Shown here piece after piece: positions 36,401 to 48,400 of a stretch of 64,000 nucleotides of DNA. Each line of letters starts with the position of its first letter. Position 1 is the first letter of the stretch. Source of the stretch: Gordius sp. MW1 (taxonomy: Eukaryota; Nematomorpha; Gordioida; Gordea; Gordiidae). The notes beneath the pieces are model-generated. The model did no database searches. It saw nothing but the letters and a program-made list of their open reading frames with translations, and had not been told where the DNA came from. The stretch lies in assembly GCA_964036665.1 (NCBI GenBank), contig OZ038526.1, positions 21,328,001 to 21,392,000 of the forward strand. Direction: 5' to 3'. The translations under genes and the position numbers were made by a program.

Positions 36401-39400
36401 GCCCTTTTTACAATTAACTAGTTATATCCATTACCAGAATACACGCGTTAAAGCATTAGTTGTGGATAAGTATGCAAAGTTATATCTTAGGGGGCTTGTC
36501 TTGATATCGGATTTGGCTGCGCAGCTAAAATCGTCGTCCGGTTTGTTATAATATAGCCGTGTTTTAACTTCGAATTCACAGCAGTGAATTTACATTTCAG
36601 ACGCCTAACATAATAGCGATTTTGTAAGATGCAAACTTTTTCCTTAGCTTAAATGTTGTATTTTTCTTAATTTTTAGATATCACCACAAAGTTTAGATTT
36701 AATCTCGAGGGTATAAATAAACAAAAAAAAACGTTTTTGACTATCTAAAAAGAAAAAGAAAACATTAATAATTACAACCGAGTTTGGCCCATTAAATTGA
36801 ATCATCGGATATCCAGACAAAGATAATGTCGCGCGTTTTGAATCTGAATACGATATTAAGACAAGCCCTTACTAATGCAAGATGTCGACCCCCCGAGTTA
36901 CTTAGCAATAAATTAATCCCAAATTTTTTATTTAGGATGATGGACTAGCTATGGATTTCGTTACCGCAGCTTCAAATGTCAGAAGCTACCTCTTTCACAT
37001 TCCAGCTCTCTCCCTATTCGAAGCAAAATGTAAGAACTCGACCCGACCCCGTGGTCTGGCCCGACCCGACCCTGCTCGGGCTAGTTTACTATTCAAGCAC
37101 AAGTCGACTCTACAAGCATTAATAACCCACGGGTTTATTGGTTTCCGCAGCAATTATTAAAAAATTAACGAGTTGGACAGGACGGATGTATGGACAACCA
37201 AAAACGAGCCCATAAATTGCGTAGCAGATAAAATTAAAACTCTGTGTTTAGGCTCCTGATCATATTTTAATTAAAATCCTGGCTAAAATTTATATTTGTT
37301 GATATTTTTTTGTGTGAAAAAACTTAATTTAATGGTAAGTTTGGGAGTGTTAGGGCTTAGTAAGAAATATGAATAGCTATGCAATTTATGGGCTCGTTTT
37401 TGAAGTTTCCATGGCAATTATTTTTTTAATAATTGCCATGGAAACTTGTACGGGTTATAATAGCTGTGGAAACTTATGCTTTTGTAAAAGACTTTTATTC
37501 TGCTTTCGCAAATATAGACTAGCTAGCTAATAACCACCGCTGGTTGGCTTTAATTTTCAACCTCGCCCGAGCCCAAATTCAATTAGTGTTTTTGAGCCCG
37601 ACTGATTATTACCTTTATTAAGGAATTTCTTTGGGCAACTTGTCTAGGTTGTTGCTTTAAAACGGACAATTGATAAACTGGCTAAATAATTTCCAGCAAA
37701 TTAATGATGACCGTTGCTTACTTCTACTTTATCTGACCCCGGCCAAAGGCCAAAATTCGGGTTAATAGCTATCGGGCTTGGACGGGCTTTTGATTTAAAA
37801 TAAAACAAACTAGCGGGCTCGGGCCGGGCGATATATGTAAGGCCCCTTAAAAGCTCGTTACAAAATCGATTAGATTTAGTATAAACTAAGGTTTATTTTA
37901 ATAATGTTCTAAAGTATAATTAATCAATGTTTATTAAGTCAAGAAGAAAAGCTAAATATATTTCCATCTTAGTTAAATTAATCATCAATATACAATGCGC
38001 ATTTTAAGTCACGTAATCCCATGGGCGTAGCCAGGATTTAAATTGGAGGGGGCGGTAATGATTTAGATAGGGCAAAAATGTTTTTTAGATAAAGAATTTT
38101 TCGATTCAAGGTGGGGCAGATGTCCATACTTGTGTCCCCATTTATACCGTTCAGCAATATAAGAGTGAATTTATTGCATGATTATATATATAGTCATTAT
38201 AAAATTTCAAACAAAATTTGAAAAGTTATACTTTCTTCAAGTTTCCTTTATAAAATATCACTGCTTTTTAATGGTGGAAATGCAAAGGAGCCAAATAACG
38301 TTAATAAAAGTATTGTAAATTATTAGAAGTTTATTTGGCATATATGGTTTTATGTTCCAACTACAGTGCCACCCACTGGGAAAAAAATTATTTTGCTAGG
38401 TCGCCTTTTAAAAGATAGAGCGGAAATTATTGATAAAAAATTATTTTTACATAATGAACATTTTTAACACCTATATATTGTGTACTATTTTGGTAAAATT
38501 AAAATCACAAAAAATTTTACGGGCCCGGGCCGGGCTCGGGCTTTATACAAAATTAGCGGGCCGGGCTCGGGCCTACAATCTAATATTTTGACGGGCCGGG
38601 CCTCGGCTTTAAAATTTTTACAACGGGCGGGCCGAGTGACCTAAACAGGCCCGTTGCAGGTCTATACCCCAGATCATTGTTTAAATTTCTTCCAATTTTA
38701 TTTTGACCCTTTAGCTATAGCCGGAAATATAATTCCAGCTCTGTCGACTACTAACGCTATAGTAGCTGGTTTGATTGTGGCCCAAGCTTGTGATATTTTG
38801 GCCGGCCAAAAGGAAAACTGTAAAACGGTAAATTTATATTTTGACCATTTTTTTGTATTTTTTAAATTATTTTTTTATTCTTGAGATTATTATCTAGATA
38901 TTTAATAATTTTTACCATAGAAAATATTAAATGAAGCTAAAAAATTATTTAATTAAAAAATATGGGTTTTTTAAAATTAAATTTTTGCGAATTTATTTTT
39001 AATTTTTGTTTCTAAATTATTAAAAGGTAAAACTAAAGTTAGGGGGATAACTAATCTATAAATTAATTATTTGCCAACTATTTTTGCTGTTTTTTCAAGT
39101 TCTTTTCCGTGTAATATCGTAGCTCTTCCTCAGAACACCGAACCCAAAAAACTTTCACAATTCTTTAATCGGAGTCGAACAATTGAAGAAACCAAACCCA
39201 AAATGTTACTCATGTGCCCCTACCCCTCAAGTAACAAAATTTTATTCTTTTTTATTTATTTTTTTATTTTTAATTTATTAAAAATATTAATCGGTAAATA
39301 ATGGTTTTTGACGATTTTTTCGGCTTTATATTTTAATATGTAAATTTATTAATTTTGATTAAATATATGCGATAAAAATTTGTTTTTAACGTTTTTTTAT

Positions 39401-42400
39401 TTATTTTTTGTTAATTTATTGATTTTTTTCAAAAAGTTTTGATCGATAAATAATTGTTTTTTCACCTCTTTTTTTAGTTTTGTGTAAAATTATTAAGTTT
39501 AATTTGATATATTCGATAAATATTTGTTTTTAACGATTGTTTCCACTCTTTTTATAAATTGATTAATTTTTAATTAAAAACTTTAATTTTGTATTTTTAA
39601 GAGTTGCTTTTTTTAAATTATTTAATTATTTATTGCATTAGGTCTTTTTGGCTATGGATCTCGGTAGTTTCTTAGTGAAAGATTTAATCCAAGTATGAAA
39701 AAAAATTTCCGGATTTATTTTTTGCTTTAATTTAAATATAAATTTGAATTTTTTTGTTTTTTGGTTCGATTAGGTTTTGACCAATGAGCTTTCATTCTCA
39801 CAGCCCGATATTTCGATAGACGACGGCAAAGGAACAGTATTAGTTTCTTCTGAACCCGACGAAACGATTGGTTCGTTTATTTTTTAAATTTTTTTATTTA
39901 ATTTTTTTTAAGATACTATAGTTTATTTATTATATAGGAAAAATTACATTAAATTTTATATTTTTTCTATTTTTTTATTCTTTTTTTTTAATTTTATTTA
40001 TTTAGTGATAATTTTTTAATTCTATTTTAATTTATTGCATTTGGATGTATAATTCAGTATTGGATTTTTTACTTAATTTATTTCATCTATTTATTTGAAT
40101 TCGTTTTATTGTTGATTTTTTCCCTATTTTTTTAGAATTTATATTTATGAATATTTATATAAATTTGATTAATCATCAATTATTTGTTCTTTTATATGTA
40201 TAATTTTTTGTTTATTTGAATATTAGTTTTACTAACTTTTAATTTTTATTTTATTTCTTATTGATAATTTTATTTTTTTGTAAAAATTACCAAAATAAAA
40301 GCCTATTTTGTATATTTATTAATTATTTTGTTATTTAAATTTATCGATTATTTTTCATTTATTACAATAAATTTGTTTACTTATTTATTATTTGTTTATT
40401 TATATAATTTTATTTATTCTTGATTTTTATTTTCATTTGTTTTTTTTGTTTATTTGTTGGTTAGACAACGAGGTCAAAACGCTACAAACTTTCGGGTTGC
40501 GGGAAGGAAGTCGGCTGGTGTGCGACGATTTCCTGCAAAATTACGTGCTCGTCGTCATTTTGGTACATCGGCCACACGGTACCGATCGGTAAGTTTTCCC
40601 CCGCCAAAACATTAGATAATTCCCGCCATAGTTTTTGAATTGGCATAGCTTAAAATTTCTCAACCGTGGAATTGATTTCAGATAGTGTTGTAAAAACGGC
40701 TGGGTTTTGTTGGGCGACCTTCGGTTTCAGTCGCATAAATAAAAACGACCAAAGATTTTTTGGTCTGTTTTTCTTAGTCGACCTCGAGGCTTAGTCGAAA
40801 TTTGAAAAACATGCCAGAGTCGACCGTTAGTCTTAGTTATACCAAAGGGGGACCAAACAAAACGCAGCCGTTTTTAGAACACTAATTTCAGAGATCATAT
40901 TTCAGACGATGGTTAATCTTATTTAAATTAATGTCCGTGAATTAAATAAAAAAAAATTTATTTTATTTTTTCTTAAATCTTCGCGCGCTTTTCAAATTTG
41001 TTGTAAAAAATAAGTGTATAAAACACGCGTAGTAAAGAGGCTAACATGAATTCATAATGAATGTACGAGACTATAAGTTTAAAATATCATAAACTTTGCC
41101 GTGATATAAAGCGCTATAAAGGAGTTGTTGTAAAAAATGGAATTACTTAACAGGTTTTTTATGTTATAAAATTTGAAGTTTTAGGACGGTGTAAAATATT
41201 TATTTTTCCAAATTATGGTCGGGTAAGTTGGGTTTATTTTGAATCGTCTAAGTAGCGGATTTAAATTCGTGAACCCGACGTATTTTTCACTTTAATTCGC
41301 TTATTTTTTTCACTAAAAACGGGACTTTAGGTAAAAGTTCCGTAGCTCATCGTGAATATACTATGTATAAATTTGAGCTGAAGAGTTTTGCATCTCAACT
41401 ATGAATCGCGCTGCTATGTTAGCGCCTAAGATTTGAATCGCGGCGCTGCGAGATGCAAGATTGGATATTATGACAAGCTTTAAGAAAGGAAAAAAGAAAA
41501 AGGGTTCAAGAAAATTTAAGAAGTTCCGACATTCCAGCGAGGATCATTTTGAACTTCCGCTTTGGTCCCTATCCTGTAATTTATGGCGTTCAAAACCTCT
41601 TTAAAGACTTTTATCAGGGCTTGAGCTGCCCCGGCTACCCTCGGGTCGTCGGGCTCACGCCTCCGAAACGTAACGCTCGCCGGTAACGGCTGGTTTGATA
41701 CCGGGACCTGCCTCTTTTTTTTATTTCCCCCGCGAACCACGTCGTACCACAGAGCTACTAGTCTGACGCTAACTCGCGTATTTTTTAGACTTCGTACCAA
41801 GTCGTCTTTTGCTTTATTAGTACCGTCGGAGAATGAATCAGCTGTTTTAAAATCGGATTCGAAAGGCCGCGAAATTTGGTCTACGATTTGGGTGACGTTA
41901 TCATTTGAATTTGGAGTAGTAGTAGTAGTGGTGATTTCGTTTTCGTCGTCTACGAAATCGACTTCTATTCGGTAGGGAAGTGGGCGCGACGGTACCGGGT
42001 TCGTCTCGAATTGTCCGTTCGCCTGCTCCAACCAATCTTTGAGCTCGTTCAGTCTTTCTAACTCGAGATCAGCTGATCCTCCTCCACTTCCGGTCCCGCT
42101 TCCTAACAAGATGGCGCCCACCAGGTCTAGGGCTCGATCAAGGGCGGGGCCCAAATTCGGACCCACCCCCGGATATCCAAATAAGGATAATCTAGTCAGC
42201 TGTTCGGTAAGGAAAACCTTTAGCTCGCGTAAACTATTTCTTAGTTCGTCTTGGGAAATAGTAACGCAACCGCCCAGCGCAGCCCTAAGGTGACCAAAAA
42301 CTCGTTCGAGAAAAATGACGTCAGACGGGTGCAAAATTTCTGTGCCGGAGAGCGTTACCGGAAGTGAAAACTCCCTAGAGGAGCAAGATGAATTTCCTGA

Positions 42401-45400
42401 CCCTCCCTCGAGGATGATAAAATCTTTTAGGCGGTAGACTAGGTCGAATAGGGCGGCCAGGATGTATCGTACGTTAGAAACCGCTAATTCGTCGTCTAGC
42501 GGAGGCAGGGGCGTCGTCTGCTGCTGTTGAGTTTCAAGATGGCGTCGCCCTGCGACGTCTCGATCACCGGAAGTTATGTTGGCAGACGACGAAGATAGGG
42601 CGTCCATCAGCAGGCTCGCCACTCGACTACCGTTTATCACGAACTCCGTGGTCTGCGGTATTCGATACTCGGTCCCGTTGGTCGTGGGTTCGAGTCCCGC
42701 TCCCATCATATCTTCCAAGGCTTTTTTTATTTTTCGCAAAAATATTTCTACCCTCGCGTCGCTTATTGGAATCGCCTGTGTGTCATTTGCCGCCTCACCC
42801 CCCGAGAGTTCCCTCAATTTTTGCATAGATGATTTGATCCCTCGGAATTCATCGGCATGGATTTGAGATATGATTTCCCCTAAACATGCGAAATGTTATT
42901 TTTAATAAGTTCAAATAATTTCACCTTTTAGAATTATGATAGATGTGCGCCCTTTCAAAAGGACTTAAACTTTTTTATATCAAATATTTTTGAAGGGAGG
43001 GGGCAGCTGCCCCCTGATTGAAATTAATATTTTTAAAATGGGTGTATGTACCAAATGGCGTCAGAAACCGGGTTTAAACCATGGTCGTGCTTTAGTCAAT
43101 TTAACTATTTAATTTAAACTTATCATCAATTATGCTCGGTAGTTAAATGTTATAATAAACTTTACAAAATCAAAGATAAAAAAAAATAAAGTAATAAAAA
43201 TCCAAAATTTTTGAGGATTTAGATGTTTTGACCTGCACCGGGACAATGTTTGAAAAGTTCTGCGATCAGATGATATGGTTGAGCTTTCATTAAATTGAGA
43301 ATTCTGGTTCCCGCCAAATTGGGTGGTTCGTAACAAACGGGATCGTATATGTTGGGTGTTAGCGTTTGTTCTCCACCGCTCGGCTCGCCCTTTTTAAATT
43401 TAAATTAAATGTAAAAATTTCGTAGTAATAATTTTTAAACACAATATTGAATAGTTTAGTTAATATTTCTTTTTTATTCGAGTTTATTATGTGTTCGTGA
43501 TTTATTATCATGCATAAAAACTAAATTACGAAAATTAATATCGAATTTTGGAAAGGTGGCGTCAATATCGTCTTTTTTAAACCATATGTGAATTTTTTAC
43601 GAGATAACATAATTGTGAGGGTATATTTCATATAAAACAAGTACTTAATTTCTGATATATTTCAAGAGATCAGAATTTGGTATATTCATTTTATTAAATT
43701 GATTAAATATTTGCTATGCAGGATCCCAAGTTTTTTTTAATGAAATAATTATACCTAATGTCGCTTTGAAACTTGTTATTAGTTTTAAAAAATTGTTTAA
43801 TAATTTTACAAATTTATAACATTACTTACTACTTGCATTGCATATCACTTTGTTTTTTTCCTTTCAATGAAAAGTTGACATACAAATATTAATAGCAAGC
43901 TTCATAACAAAATATTTTCAAGTCCTTGTTTTTGCTTAATTAAATATTAATAATAATTTTTTGCAAAATCAAAGCAATTTGATTTCTTGGATCAAAAAGT
44001 GTTTAATAATATTAATTTCATGGAACCTATTAATTCAAGTAGCAACTTTCAAATAAGTTAACAAAGGCTTTGAATAATCGCTCTTTAACAGGAGTATTGA
44101 AATAAAATAATTTTTTTGCAAGTCAAACAATCTGTGTAAATATTTGGTAACAAAAGTATTTAAAATAAAAAAATGGAAAATACCGAGTGGGTATCGAACC
44201 CATTAGTTAAGTCTCGTTTGCGCAGCGTTTTGACGATGGGTAGTATCCCGCAATCGCATTTCCAGGGGTTGAATGCGAGCGTCAATGCTTTTGGTTCCCA
44301 AGCATAATCGACCCCTCTCTTGGCCCTCGTGACCTGGAGCGCGCGTCATTATTTATTTGTTAATTATTTATTTTTTGTTTGTTTATTACTTGTTTAGACA
44401 AGATAATTATAACAATAGCGCCATCTAGAAACGATTTTAATGTGGATTAATATAAATCCCTATGTTTTTTTGTTTATCGTAGATTGTCGATATTTATTTT
44501 ATTTGTTTTAATCCATATCTGGTTAGTGTTGTAAAGACGGCTGACTTTTGTTTGGTCGCCCCTAGTTCAACTAAGATAAAGGGTCGACACTAGTCGATTT
44601 CTCAAATTTCGACTAAGCCTTGAGGTCATCTAGAAAAGACAGACCAAAAAACCATTGGTCTCTTTATGTTTAATCGACCAAAACCAAAGGTCGACCAATG
44701 AAAACCCAGCCGTTTTTACAACACTCAGTTTTATACATTAAGTGGTTGATAGTTTATTAAATTTATAAAAAAACGTTGTCATAATTTATTTGTAAAATCT
44801 GTCGTTTGGGTTAAAATGATCACGTGACTGAAGTATTTATAAAAATCGTTTGGTTTTTATAACATGCCTTATTTTTTTGGTAAACTTCGTTTTTGAGAAG
44901 CTGGAAAAGGTTATTAAATTGGAAATAAAGGATTGTAAAAAGGGCTGGGTTTTGTTTGGTCGACCTTTGGTTTTATTAAAGCTAGAGGACGACTCTGGTC
45001 TGTTTTTCAAATTTTGACCAAGCCCAGATGTCGACTAAGAAAATCAGACCAAGACCAAACCAAAGTTCGACCAAGCAAAACCCAGCGATTTAACTATTAA
45101 TCCACCACCCCCTCTCCTTGTCCATCCCAAGTAATTTAATTCATGAAAGCAAACTAAAGGTAACATTTCTTATAGGATATATATCATATTTTAGGCTGTT
45201 AATCGAAATTAACCCAATTCGTGTGTAAATAAAGTACGAGTGGAAGGCATTTTTTATGCGGAAGAAATTTGTTATTAAACGATATCGAATCGAAAGAGTT
45301 TCAAAACCAAATTATTTTTTTTCTTGGATAAATTAGTCAATGTGTCATAAGGCAACAAATTATTTAGCATACTTTTCAAAGTGCAAAGTTTTTTATGTGC

Positions 45401-48400
45401 AAATTTCCAAGTTTTTTATTCAATTTGCCATGTTTTTTTTATTAAATGTTAAGTTTTTAATTATTTGTTCAGAGATGTATTACACGTGCCAAGTTTTTTT
45501 TATGCAAAGTTGTTTTAAGCTTTAAATAAAAAGCGATGTTTAGGGGATTCGAACCCACAGGGTATGGAAGTGGGGCTAATACTTAGTATAAATGGCGAAC
45601 AGCTCATTAGCCATGTTCGAAGAACATATCATCCATTAACCGACTACACGCGTTAAGGCATTTCGTTGAATCATTCGTTAAATGTCAAACTTATGCGGTC
45701 TAAATGGCTCTATAAGGTTCGATGCAAAAAACAGCTGTCGCCCGCCTTAGTCTATATAATAGAGACCTGTATAGGCGACCCCAAACCCGAGCTCGGGTTC
45801 GAGTTGAAAGGAAGTAACTTTACAGGTCTATTGATAAGTCTTTGGTCAATCTCCTCCTCCCCTACGGTCACGTGATCATCACTCAAATATGGCCGCCCCC
45901 ATCGTTACTTAAAATTCCCTCAGGTCTGTAAATTATTCACTCACATTCCCTCCCATGGGGTAGTGCTCCGTCGCTTGCGCTGCTATGCGAAGTCTTTCCA
46001 GAAAATTCCGGTGCAAAAATAAGCTTTTGAGGGCGGGCAACCAAACGCCCTCACTCCCCCCACCACCACGGCGCCGCCCCGATCTGGCAAGGGAGGGAAA
46101 GGAGTGGAGTCCGTTGTTTTCCGCATTCAACGTTTCCAACTTCGTCAATCCCGCCAAAAGATCAGCTGATTAAGTAAAAAAATGGCGTCAATATAAAGGG
46201 CGCACGTCAATTTGACGTTTTGCACATGCGCTTAAACACTTGCTAGATGGGTTACATTACAGTAATAACTAAAGCCTGGACTTGGAATAGTTTCTAAAAT
46301 TATAAACTTCAATTTTTCCATAAGGTAATAAAATTCGCAAAAATTTTTACTTGCATTGATTGGTGGCAATGGTATAAATTGCAATTGGATGAGGTGCTAA
46401 AGCTTATAAACCCCAACCCGACTAAAGAATTTTATACCGGAGATTTTGGCGACCATCTTGTTTTGAGTAATCGGTAGGAAGTTTAGTGAATCTATTTAAC
46501 CTTCGTAACTTTATGATTAACTTTACAAAGCACGCACGGGTTAATTAAATGCTGTGTAGTTTTAAGTCCCCCCAAAAAATGTTTTGAGAGTTAAACCGGG
46601 GGTTGAAAGGGGGCCTGGGAATTGACTTACCCGAGATGGTCCTCAAATGATTATGTCCCAAATCGAGGTGTTTCAAGGCTCGTTGCCCGGCGAACGCCCC
46701 GGCCTGCAGCCTCCTCAGCTGATTCCCACTCAAATCCAAATGGATCAGCTGATCTTGACGCGCCAAACAGCTGATCGGTAGTTCGGTCAACCCGATACGA
46801 CCTAGTCGGTTTTGAAATAATTATTCGTTTAATAACATTCTCAATTTGGTATAATCGAGATTCCTTTATATATTTAGCATGGATTTTACTTTATTCTCTT
46901 ATTCAAATCATAAAATAACTTTCTAAAAATTTAACCATATTTCCTTTTAGTCCTTTTGGAGGGGGGGGCATCCCTTAAAAGTGAATGAATTACTTAGGAC
47001 TAGAGTTTGCAGTTTGAAGGGGGCTCGGGCCACAGCAAGACACAGGTTATTTTCCGCGCGAGGGGACATAGACACATTTTTCATTATGAGGGAAAGTAGC
47101 GAGTTGGCGCTGCCGAAATCTGATTGGCCGTCCTCGAATTGATCCGGAGCCATCAGCTGACCGTTCGAGATCTCCAACTCGATCAGTTGATCGCCGCGCC
47201 CAGATGCCCTGGAGGTTAAAATAAAATCAGCTGTTAGCCTAAAATCAGCTGTTTTTAGTTTGGGTGTTTTTCAAAAATCAATCGCTTGCACATTACTGAG
47301 AAATATAGACCAAATAATCTTTGGTCGGTTTATGTTTTGTCGACTAAAACCAAACGTCGACCAAACCCATAAATAAAACTATCATAGACTGCCGAACAGC
47401 TGATTTTTACTATTAATATGATTCAGACACCCTCTTAGCTGCCATCTTGAAGGAACAACAACGGGTATATCTATCTATACTTCTCCCTGATAAAATATTT
47501 AAGAAAATAAATCAGACGACTATTAGCTTTATCTATAAATTAAAAAAAAAAAAGTAAAATAGAACAATATCATGCTGACTTCCATTTGTTTGGCTACAAT
47601 TTCCCTCAAAATGGCGGCTTCCATACTTGCTAAAAATTTAACACTACCCACCACTTACCCTATCCCGAACGGGCGGTCGAACGTTGGGCCCGTCAGTATG
47701 AGTTTAATGCTGATCGGGAGTTTAGAACCAGAGGCCGCACTCCGAACTTCCCATGCCCCGTAACGTTTTAGGGTTCGGTCGACGACTTCCGGTTCGGAGA
47801 TTCCCTCACAAACCAGAACCATCCTGGAGGGATGCGAGGAGGCATCGAATTCGGGCACGTGACAATCAGCTGTTTTTCATTTCGGGCGCGATCGTACACG
47901 AAAGGGGAAAGGGGGGGGGGGTGTGTAGTTTAAAAAAATTAATATATACGTGATAAACTTATAGATATATATGAAAAACAAAATTGAATTATATAGTCAA
48001 AAATGTCAGCTTTAAGAAACCTAAAATAATATATTTTAAACTAGTATTTTGAAAAGATTTAATTTCATATATCAAGCAATTTAACAAAATTAAAAAAAAA
48101 CGATCTTAGCATTTTATTATGAAACTGAGATATGAAATTTGAAAGACTTGGCAAGGAAGCAAAAGAACTTGGCATTATGATTATAAAATTATAACCTTGT
48201 AAAGAAAGTCCGATCCGCCCGGCTAATAAGGTGAGAATGTTAAGATGGAATAATTGCAATCCCATCGGACCGATTGATTTATTGTGATTTATCGATTTGT
48301 AGGCGAAAAGTGGCTATTAATTGCCAATCGCTTCCATGTGAAATAATGTTTAAAAACTAATTTTCCCCACGCTATATCTTATCTCAACCTCGCACTTAGG

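Noticed and set aside
37403..37447. microRNA precursor
   Set aside because: The stem is perfectly paired, only 20 bp long, with a 5-base loop, unlike animal pre-miRNAs of about 60-70 nt with mismatches.
42039..42866. Plus-strand frames of 84 and 96 codons
   Set aside because: They are antisense to the long last exon of the LRR gene, which has in-phase splice sites and coherent protein sequence.
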